Shown in pieces: positions 6,491 through 12,345 of a stretch of DNA of 13,073 bases (position 1 is its first letter; each line of letters begins with the position of its first letter). The stretch spans positions 1 through 13,073 of the forward strand of contig JAGHYP010000049.1 in the NCBI GenBank assembly GCA_017743585.1, written 5' to 3'. The position numbers and the translations under genes were made by a program. The DNA is from Chloroflexota bacterium. GTDB taxonomy: Bacteria > Chloroflexota > Anaerolineae > Aggregatilineales > UBA2796. The notes beneath the pieces are model-generated. The model did no database searches and had not been told where the DNA came from. It saw nothing but the letters and a program-made list of their open reading frames with translations.

Positions 6491-8242
6491 ATGCCGATCC
6501 GTATTCTGCCCGAGAGCGTAGCAGCGCAAATCGCCGCCGGCGAAGTCATTGAGCGACCTGCCTCTGTGGTCAAGGAGCTGATCGAGAACGCGCTGGACGC
6601 GGGAGCGCGCAACATCCGCGTTGAAGTGCAAGGCGGCGGGCGCAAATTGATTCGCGTCAGCGATGATGGCTGCGGCATCCCCGCTGAAGAAGCGCCGCTC
6701 GCCTTTGCGCGCTATGCCACCAGCAAATTGCAGCGCATTGACGATCTGGAGCGCCTGCAGACACTAGGCTTTCGCGGAGAAGCCTTGGCGAGCATCGCCA
6801 GCGTATCGCGCGTGACCATGCTGACACGCTCTGTTGGGGAGAAAGTCGGCACGTTTTTGCGCCTTGAAGGCGGTCGCTTGATCGAGCGCTGCCCCGAAGG
6901 CACGCCGCAAGGCACGATTTTGACCGTCGAAGACCTGTTCTTCAACACGCCTGCGCGCCTGAAGTTTCTGAAGTCTGAGGCGACGGAACGCCGTCAAATT
7001 GAGAGCGTGCTGATGCGCTACGCGATGGCGTACCCTGACGTGCGTTTCAGTTTGAGCCAAGACGGTCGCCCAAGCTTTGCCACGAGCGGTAACGGCAACC
7101 TCGCCGATGTGCTGGTCGAGACGCTTGGCTTGGAGATCGTTCGGCAGCTGCTGCCTGTGCAGCCGCTTGAGAGCGAGAGAACGTCTGTTGCCGTCTATGG
7201 CTATACAAGCGCGCCGACGCTCAATCGCACCACGCGCGCCTACATCACGCTCTTCGTCAACGGACGGCATGTCCAAGACGCCGGCTTGAGTTACGCCATC
7301 TCGCAAGCCTATCACACGCTGATGCCAGAGGATCGCTATCCCATCGCAGTGCTGATGATCGTCTTGCCGCCTTCGGAAGTGGACGTGAACGTGCATCCGG
7401 CGAAGGCCGAGGTGCGCTTCCGCGCGCCTGAGGTGGTCTTCAGCGCTGTGCAACGCGCTGTGCGGCGCGCCGTGCTGGGCGTGAGCAGCGTGCCGAGCTT
7501 CGCGCCGCGCGCCGCCGATTTAGAGCGACCGTGGCGCGTTTCGGGCAACGCGCAATCCGCTCGGCCTGCGCTGAAGCTCGCTACAGAAGACTCAGGGCGC
7601 CATGCACAGCATGTGCAGCCCGCGCCTGAGCTGTCTGAAGAAGCCCTAGCGCAGCGCCCGCGCAGTTTGCCGCCGATGCGCATCGTCGGGCAGTTAGCCG
7701 CGACTTACATCATCGCAGAAGCGCCTGCTGGCATGTATTTGATCGATCAGCACGCTGCGCACGAGCGCATTTTGTATGAGCAGTATCTGCGCAATCGGGC
7801 GCAGCACAAGCCGATTGCACAACGCACCTTGCAGCCGTTCACCTTGAACGTGCCGCCAGCTACGCTGCGCTTGATCGAAGAGAACATCGCAGCGATGCGC
7901 GCCGCCGGCTTTGAGATCGAGCCATTTGGCGCGAACATGGTGCGCGTTCATGCCGTGCCTGCCGCGCTGGGCAAGCGCAACCCCGCTGAGGCAGTGGCTG
8001 AAGTGTTGGCAGACCTTGAACAGGGCAAGGCAGCGGGGGAATCTGCCCTTGAAGCGCAGCTGATCTTGCGCATATGCAAGGCAGCAGCCGTGAAGGCAGG
8101 GCAAGTTCTCAGCTACACTGAGATGAATGATTTGTTGCGCCAATTAGAGCGCTGCGAGCATCCGTTGAGCTGCCCGCACGGGCGCCCGACTTTGATTCAC
8201 ATCAGCGCGGCGCAGCTCGCCAAGGAATTCGGGCGCGCATGA
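6491..8242 (+). CDS. mutL: DNA mismatch repair protein MutL (endonuclease type)
   Basis: 583-residue MutL homodimer ATPase linking mismatch recognition by MutS to strand incision. N-terminal GHKL ATPase motifs: ENALDAGA at 32-39, DDGCGI at 58-63, ATSKL at 76-80, GFRGEALASI at 93-102. The transducer domain carries LFFNTPARLKFL and DVNVHPAKAEVRF. A short linker (about 340-395) leads to the C-terminal dimerisation domain with the metal/endonuclease motif DQHAAHERILYE at 419-430 (fits DQHAx2Ex4E), ICK at 528-530 in place of the usual ACR, CPHGRP at 561-566 and a terminal FGR. It therefore should nick DNA itself, as expected where MutH is absent. The frame opens at a GTG (6476), but ATG 6491 gives the canonical MPIRxLP start with GGAG 9 bases upstream (6478-6481), so 6491 is chosen. 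Confidence 0.97.
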   Translation: MPIRILPESVAAQIAAGEVIERPASVVKELIENALDAGARNIRVEVQGGGRKLIRVSDDGCGIPAEEAPLAFARYATSKLQRIDDLERLQTLGFRGEALASIASVSRVTMLTRSVGEKVGTFLRLEGGRLIERCPEGTPQGTILTVEDLFFNTPARLKFLKSEATERRQIESVLMRYAMAYPDVRFSLSQDGRPSFATSGNGNLADVLVETLGLEIVRQLLPVQPLESERTSVAVYGYTSAPTLNRTTRAYITLFVNGRHVQDAGLSYAISQAYHTLMPEDRYPIAVLMIVLPPSEVDVNVHPAKAEVRFRAPEVVFSAVQRAVRRAVLGVSSVPSFAPRAADLERPWRVSGNAQSARPALKLATEDSGRHAQHVQPAPELSEEALAQRPRSLPPMRIVGQLAATYIIAEAPAGMYLIDQHAAHERILYEQYLRNRAQHKPIAQRTLQPFTLNVPPATLRLIEENIAAMRAAGFEIEPFGANMVRVHAVPAALGKRNPAEAVAEVLADLEQGKAAGESALEAQLILRICKAAAVKAGQVLSYTEMNDLLRQLERCEHPLSCPHGRPTLIHISAAQLAKEFGRA

Positions 8243-8248
8243 GAATAA

Positions 8249-8275
8249 AGACGCTGCGCTCGAAGCACAGCGTCT
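8249..8275. terminator. Hairpin terminator between mutL and tRNA-Met, probably bidirectional
   Basis: AGACGCTG (8249-8256) pairs perfectly with CAGCGTCT (8268-8275). Inside, GCT pairs with AGC around a CGA loop after one C-A mismatch. On the minus strand the stem is followed by TTTATTC, a usable T-rich tail for ending the tRNA transcript. On the plus strand it sits 6 bases after the mutL stop, with only a weak CAACTTT tail. Confidence 0.75.
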
Positions 8276-8298
8276 CAACTTTAGATAGTGGGTTCAGA

Positions 8299-8370
8299 TA
8301 GCGGGGGCAGGATTCGAACCTGCGACCTCCGGGTTATGAGCCCGACGAGCTGCCACTGCTCCACCCCGCA
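8299..8370 (-). tRNA. Initiator tRNA-Met (anticodon CAT)
   Basis: 72 nt cloverleaf on the minus strand, no encoded CCA. Acceptor TGCGGGG pairs with CCCCGCT in six positions, leaving U1-U72 unpaired, with discriminator A73. D-arm GAGC / GCTC (A11-U24 pair), anticodon stem TCGGG / CCCGG with loop CTCATAA, variable loop of 5, T-arm GCAGG-TTCGAAT-CCTGC. Three consecutive G-C pairs at the base of the anticodon stem and the missing 1-72 pair are the standard marks of a bacterial initiator (formyl-methionyl) tRNA. Most bacteria have C1-A72, so U1-U72 is a variant way to keep that end unpaired. CCA must be added by nucleotidyltransferase. Confidence 0.95.
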
Positions 8371-8384
8371 TCGTTCTGATTTAA

Positions 8385-8413
8385 AGTATAGCACACTCAG
8401 CGGCGCTTGTAAA
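8385..8413 (-). promoter_or_regulatory. Sigma-70-type promoter of tRNA-Met
   Basis: On the minus strand TTTACA (8408-8413, 5 of 6 to TTGACA) and TATACT (8385-8390, 5 of 6 to TATAAT) are separated by exactly 17 bases, with an extended -10 TGC directly before. The -10 box ends 14 bases before the mature tRNA 5' end. Confidence 0.85.
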
Positions 8414-8524
8414 GACCGACCTCAACAAAAGCTGGGATTTATTCAAGGAACTGTAGGTGCTGCACGCTGAGTCTCGATACAAGTTGCGCGCGATTAAAGA
8501 CTGTTTTTGGGAGAGCGCTCAGCG

Positions 8525-9544
8525 ATGGCCGATGAGCTGCCCTTAGTGACTGTGATCATGCCTATCCGCAACGAGGCAGATTTCATCGTGCGCAGCTTGG
8601 GCGCTGTTTTGGCGCAAGATTATCCGCCTGAGCGCGTGGAGATCATCATCGCGGACGGCATGTCTAGCGATGGCACGCGCGCTGAGATAGCGCGGCTTGC
8701 GGCGCAACATCCTGAGCGCGCTATCACGGTCATAGATAATCCGCGCCAGATCGTGCCGGCAGGCATGAACTTGGCGCAGGGTATAGCCCGCGGCGAGATC
8801 ATCGTGCGCGTGGACGGCCACTGCGAGATTGCGCCGGATTACATCTCACAATGCGTGGCGCATTTGCAGCGCGGCGAGGCGGGGGGCGTCGGCGGCCCAA
8901 TTGAGACGGTCGGACAGACGCCCTACGGTCAGTCGATTGCGCTCGCCATGAGCAGCTGGTTTGGCGTCGGCGGCGCTGCCTTTCGCACAGTGAAGGATCG
9001 CGCGCTTTATGCGGATACACTTGCTTTTCCTGCCTATCGGCGCGATGTGATCGAGCGCGCTGGCCCCTACGACGAGACTTTGGTGCGCAATCAAGATGAT
9101 GAATACAACTACCGGCTGCGCAAGCTCGGCTTCCGTCTGCTGCTGACACCCAAAATTCGCTCGCGCTACTACAGCCGCGCCACGTTGCGCAGAGTTTGGC
9201 AGCAATACTATCAGTACGGCTTCTACAAGGTGCGCGTGCTGCAAAAGCATCCGCGCCAGATGAGCTTGCGCCAATTTGTGCCGCCGCTCTTCGTGGCTGC
9301 GCTGATTTTAGGCGGCGCGCTTGCCGTGTTTAGCCCACTGGCGAGACTGCTTTGGGCGCTCGTCATCATTGCGTATGCAGTGGTGAATCTGAGCACCTCA
9401 GCAGCTCTGGCAGCGCGGCATGGTTGGCAGCACTTGAGGCGCTTGCCGCTCGTCTTCGCCGCGTTGCACTTGAGCTATGGTCTAGGCTTTTGGCACGGCG
9501 TGTGGCATTTTGGTCTACAAGCAAAACACGCGACAAAGAATTGA
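8525..9544 (+). CDS. Glycosyltransferase family 2, ExoA-like, membrane-anchored
   Basis: 339-residue inverting GT-A glycosyltransferase that would transfer a sugar from a nucleotide donor to a lipid-linked or polysaccharide acceptor on the inner face of the membrane. Visible motifs: VTVIMPIRNEADF at 8-20, IIADGMSSDGTR at 41-52, the DxD-like RVDGH at 95-99, GGVGGP at 120-125, and the catalytic-base region RNQDDEYNYRLRKLGF at 188-203, followed by YYSRATLRRVWQQYYQYG. Hydrophobic helices near 251-270, 274-294 and 308-326 anchor the C-terminus. The family resembles succinoglycan ExoA, but donor and acceptor cannot be read from sequence. A TTG at 8507 is in frame, yet GGGAG at 8509-8513 points to ATG 8525. 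It stands alone, without other exopolysaccharide genes in view. Confidence 0.9.
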   Translation: MADELPLVTVIMPIRNEADFIVRSLGAVLAQDYPPERVEIIIADGMSSDGTRAEIARLAAQHPERAITVIDNPRQIVPAGMNLAQGIARGEIIVRVDGHCEIAPDYISQCVAHLQRGEAGGVGGPIETVGQTPYGQSIALAMSSWFGVGGAAFRTVKDRALYADTLAFPAYRRDVIERAGPYDETLVRNQDDEYNYRLRKLGFRLLLTPKIRSRYYSRATLRRVWQQYYQYGFYKVRVLQKHPRQMSLRQFVPPLFVAALILGGALAVFSPLARLLWALVIIAYAVVNLSTSAALAARHGWQHLRRLPLVFAALHLSYGLGFWHGVWHFGLQAKHATKN

Positions 9545-9555
9545 ATGCGCGTGTT

Positions 9556-10194
9556 TCAGAACTCTTCCTCCTGCTTCTTGCCGCGCTCGATGACTTCAGG
9601 CTCAGCCGCTGCAGCGCCTTCCTCAGCTGTCTCTTCAGCCGCAACGCTTGTCAGGGATTCGACGCGCGCGATCACCTCGTGCGGATCGGCGAGATATTGC
9701 ACGCCTTCCAACACAGGCAGGTCAGCTACGGTCAGCTTAGCGCCGAGCGCCGTCAAGCGCGAGGCATCTACTTCGATACGGTCAGGAATGTTGGTCGGCA
9801 GGCATTCCACTTCAACTGAGATAACAGGTTGAGCCAGCATCAGGTCAGCGGCGAGCTTCGGCACGCGCGTCAGCACAATCGCGACTTCCGTGCGCAGTTT
9901 CTTGGTCAAATCCACGCGCAGGAAGTCCACGTGCAAGATATCGCGGCGGATCACGTCGCGCTGCACTTCGCGCACCAGCGTCTCGTAAGTTTGCCCGTTG
10001 ACTACGACGCGCACCAAGTGCGTGCTGCCCGCCTTTTGCAACACAGCCTCGAGCGCGCGCCGCGGGCAGCTGATCGGCAACGCCTCGCCCAAGCCATAAA
10101 TGATAGCCGGCACTCGATCAGCGCGGCGCAGCCGCTTCACTTTCTTGCCGATGATCGTGCGTGGCTCTGCGCTTAGTGTATAGGTTTCCGCCAC
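9556..10194 (-). CDS. rplY: 50S ribosomal protein L25/general stress protein Ctc
   Basis: 212 residues, the long (Ctc/TL5) form of the 5S-rRNA-binding protein L25. The N-terminal domain (1-95) includes the typical KRLRRADRVPAIIYGLGE at 20-37 and EVQRDVIRRDILHVDFLRVD at 76-95. A beta-rich C-terminal domain (100-182) has VEVECLPTNIPDRIEVDAS and the LTVADLP-type motif. A low-complexity acidic tail rich in Ala and Glu ends the protein (about 183-212). The start is GTG at 10192-10194, supported by AGAGGAG with about 9 bases spacing on the minus strand. It converges with the glycosyltransferase gene with 11 bases between stops. A near-consensus promoter precedes it, fitting high expression. Confidence 0.95.
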   Translation of the reverse strand: MAETYTLSAEPRTIIGKKVKRLRRADRVPAIIYGLGEALPISCPRRALEAVLQKAGSTHLVRVVVNGQTYETLVREVQRDVIRRDILHVDFLRVDLTKKLRTEVAIVLTRVPKLAADLMLAQPVISVEVECLPTNIPDRIEVDASRLTALGAKLTVADLPVLEGVQYLADPHEVIARVESLTSVAAEETAEEGAAAAEPEVIERGKKQEEEF

Positions 10195-10240
10195 GGCCTC
10201 TGTCTCCTCTTAGCTTAGATGTGTCAAAGCTTGAGCGGAC

Positions 10241-10269
10241 ATTCTAGCCGAGAGCGCGCCGCCCGTCAA
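10241..10269 (-). promoter_or_regulatory. Sigma-70-type promoter of rplY
   Basis: On the minus strand TTGACG (10264-10269) and TAGAAT (10241-10246) are each 5 of 6 to consensus and separated by 17 bases. The -10 lies 46 bases before the GTG start. Confidence 0.8.
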
Positions 10270-10338
10270 GGTCGAGTCCGATGCGTCGCTTTCCTGAATT
10301 TGTGATGAGGCGCTGACTCTCTTTAGGACGAATCAGGA

Positions 10339-10344
10339 TATACT
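10339..10344 (+). promoter_or_regulatory. Possible -10 element of the response-regulator/kinase operon
   Basis: TATACT, 5 of 6 to consensus, lies 39 bases before the preferred start and is preceded by CAGGA. The best upstream match, CTGACT at 10313-10318, is 20 bases away, longer than a normal spacer. A factor-assisted promoter or a different start is possible. Confidence 0.4.
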
Positions 10345-10383
10345 TAAAAATACGCAGCGCGCGCAGTGTAAAGGTTTATGAGC

Positions 10384-11070
10384 ATGAGCTTCGAGGGCAG
10401 AGCGAGAGATACATCGAGCCGTTCGATTGCGCTGCTGATTGTGGGCGACCAGCCGTTGGTGCGCAGCAGCTTGCGCAAGCTGTTGGAGCTAGAGGCTGGC
10501 ATGCAAGTGGTGGCAGAGGCAGGAAATGGCGAAGAGGCGCTCCAACTTGCACAGCAGCTGCAGCCAGACGTGGCGTTGCTCGATGTCAACCTGCCGACTC
10601 TGAACGGCTTAGAGGTAACTGCGCGCCTGAAGACGATCCAACGCCACATCGCTATCGTCTTGCTGACTGCACGCGATCAGGCTGGGCAGGTATTGTATGC
10701 CATGCGCGCAGGCGCTTCTGCTTACTGCACCAAAGGCGTAGAGACCGGCCGTCTGTTCTCGATCATTCGCGAAGTAGTGCGCGGCAACTACGCGATCGGC
10801 GAGCGAGTCTACACGCCCGAAGCATTGCGCGCTTGGCTAGAAGCGCAACGCGATAGAGTCTCAGGCGGTGAGGGCGAGCGCTTGCAGCCGCTCAGCCCGC
10901 GCGGGACAAAAATTTTGCGTTGCATGACGCGCAGCTTGCACAACAAAGCTATCGCTCAAGAGCTGGGCCTCAGCTGCTGTCCTAGACACAATCATGCTAC
11001 ATCAGTCTTGACCAAGCTGAATGCGCGCGGACGCGCTCAAGCGGCGATCTATGCCTTGCAGCACGGCTAG
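10384..11070 (+). CDS. NarL/FixJ-family response regulator with divergent DNA-binding domain
   Basis: 228 residues counted from ATG 10384, preferred because AAAGG (10370-10374) is 9 bases upstream of it but only 3 from the in-frame ATG at 10378. Receiver domain (about 12-135): phospho-acceptor Asp67 in LLDVNLP, Thr95 and Lys117 are present. Of the usual acidic pair only Asp22 remains, since the first is Gly21. The LuxR-type helix-turn-helix (about 168-228) is recognisable by NKAIAQELGLS and LTKLNARGRAQAAIYALQHG. However, the usual first-helix Glu is Gly174, a usual Gly is Ser184, and the recognition-helix KTV is replaced by Cys199-Pro200-Arg201. DNA binding may be altered or lost. A kinase gene follows 76 bases later. 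Confidence 0.88.
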   Translation: MSFEGRARDTSSRSIALLIVGDQPLVRSSLRKLLELEAGMQVVAEAGNGEEALQLAQQLQPDVALLDVNLPTLNGLEVTARLKTIQRHIAIVLLTARDQAGQVLYAMRAGASAYCTKGVETGRLFSIIREVVRGNYAIGERVYTPEALRAWLEAQRDRVSGGEGERLQPLSPRGTKILRCMTRSLHNKAIAQELGLSCCPRHNHATSVLTKLNARGRAQAAIYALQHG

Positions 11071-11146
11071 ATGCGCGCGATGCGTTCAATCCGCCATTTA
11101 GAAAGCAGAGAACGAGCAGGCTGCACAAGATCAGGAGCGTTTGGGC

Positions 11147-12211
11147 ATGACGACCAGCACGAAAGATACTCTGATCGACGTGCTGCGCGCCGAACACGAG
11201 CAAATCACCAAGCGTTTGCGCGAGATTCAGTCCATGATCGATCAGACGCAAGCTGAGTTCCGCCGCTTGCAACAGCGCAGCGCAGAAGTGACTACTCACA
11301 TGAAGCGCATTGAAGATAACTTCGATACCGTGCCGCGCAGCGACATCAAGGCAGTCTACACTGCAGCGCTTGACACGCGCACGCGCTTGCTCACCTCGCA
11401 GGCACAGCTCGAGAAGTTGCAGCAAGATCGCGCTCAGCTGGAGCATTTTGGCAATTTGCTCGGTAACTTGCTGAATTCGCTGGAAGGCGTCGCCCTGCCT
11501 ACGCCATCTGCTGCTGGCGCGCAACAATCAACGGGCGAGACTCGGCTCTCCCAAGAGATGATCATCCGCTTAGTGCAATCGCAGGAGAGCGAACGTCAGC
11601 GCCTTGCGCGCCAAATGCACGATGGACCTGCTCAATCGCTCACCAATTTCATCCTGCAGGCTGAAATTTGCCGCCGCCTGTTCGACCGCGACCCAAGCCG
11701 CGCCACTGAAGAGCTGGAAAACCTGAAGACAGCCGCCAGCACCACTTTTCAGCGCATACGCGATTTCATCCTCGAGCTGCGCCCAATGATGCTCGACGAT
11801 CTCGGCTTGGTGCCGACCATGCGCCGTTACGTAGATGTTTTCTCTGAGAAAAGCGGCATCGAGACGCGCATCAACGTCGTCGGCGAGGAGCGCCGCCGCC
11901 TTGAGCCGCATACCGAAGTGACTTTTTTCCGCAGCTTGCAGGAGCTGCTCGCCTATGCACGCGAGAATGCACGATCCACCAAAATTGATATCGTCCTCGA
12001 TATCACTAGCAATCCCGCCAAGGCTTCTGTCACTTTCAACGGTCGCACGATCACTGAAATTGAAGAAGAAGTGGAGCAGAACAAGCACAAAATGTTCGGC
12101 TTGGCGGCATTGGCGGAGCGTGTCGAGCTGGTAGGCGGGCAGATAGAGTTTCACAGCATCGAAGGTGAGCCGAATCGCGTTGATATCGCGCTGCCCGCTG
12201 CGAGCAGCTGA
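11147..12211 (+). CDS. DegS-like histidine kinase with degenerate ATPase domain
   Basis: 354 residues from ATG 11147, chosen over the in-frame TTG at 11141 because AGGAG (11133-11137) is 9 bases upstream. The N-terminus (5-110) is long, helical and probably coiled-coil, like the DegS sensor region, with no membrane segment. HisKA_3 dimerisation segment: QESERQRLARQMHDGPAQSL, with His158 and the HDxxxQ motif (158-163) intact, then LQAEICRRLF. The HATPase region keeps its framework (SLQELL, AERVELVGG, RVDIALP) but not its catalytic boxes. The N-box Asn is Tyr270, the G1 DxGxG reads FNGRT at 297-301, and G2 GLGL reads MFGL at 316-319. ATP-dependent autophosphorylation is therefore doubtful. Likely in one operon with the regulator upstream and ahead of cpaB. 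Confidence 0.9.
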   Translation: MTTSTKDTLIDVLRAEHEQITKRLREIQSMIDQTQAEFRRLQQRSAEVTTHMKRIEDNFDTVPRSDIKAVYTAALDTRTRLLTSQAQLEKLQQDRAQLEHFGNLLGNLLNSLEGVALPTPSAAGAQQSTGETRLSQEMIIRLVQSQESERQRLARQMHDGPAQSLTNFILQAEICRRLFDRDPSRATEELENLKTAASTTFQRIRDFILELRPMMLDDLGLVPTMRRYVDVFSEKSGIETRINVVGEERRRLEPHTEVTFFRSLQELLAYARENARSTKIDIVLDITSNPAKASVTFNGRTITEIEEEVEQNKHKMFGLAALAERVELVGGQIEFHSIEGEPNRVDIALPAASS

Positions 12212-12220
12212 ACGCTGCTC
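12202..12220 (+). terminator. Hairpin over the kinase stop codon
   Basis: GAGCAGC (12202-12208) pairs perfectly with GCTGCTC (12214-12220) around the loop TGAAC, which contains the TGA stop. No T-run follows, so it could end transcription inefficiently or protect the mRNA end rather than act as a classical terminator. Confidence 0.4.
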
Positions 12221-12283
12221 AAGTTCGTAGCAGTATTGGACTTGATAGTGTTGGACTTGCAGATTCACGCGCTATGAATACAC

Positions 12284-12316
12284 TTGACGTATCCGATGCA
12301 GCGCACAGGCTATACT
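12284..12316 (+). promoter_or_regulatory. Possible cpaB promoter
   Basis: TATACT (12311-12316) lies 29 bases before the ATG and is preceded by CAGGC. TTGACG (12284-12289) is a good -35 match, but the 21-base spacer is too long for ordinary sigma-70 use. The pair may need an activator, or only the -10 is real. Confidence 0.4.
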
Positions 12317-12345
12317 GACCTTGTGTATCCTTCTGGGAGAAAATC

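Noticed and set aside
6764..7453. Long minus-strand frame (229 codons) inside mutL
   Set aside because: It lies wholly antisense to well-supported MutL domains, has a His/Arg-rich composition typical of shadow frames in GC-rich genes, and resembles nothing known.
8288..8470. Plus-strand reading frame across the tRNA region
   Set aside because: It is the antisense reading of tRNA-Met, a familiar source of false small proteins. The cloverleaf and promoter on the minus strand explain the sequence.
10972..11000. Compensated frameshift in the response-regulator recognition helix
   Set aside because: The alternative frames there do not restore the usual KTV motif, and the in-frame sequence aligns at full length with Asn203-His204 kept, so substitution fits better.
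11570..12268. Long minus-strand frame (232 codons) over the DegS-like kinase
   Set aside because: Antisense shadow of a clearly recognisable kinase. No ribosome binding site or family features.
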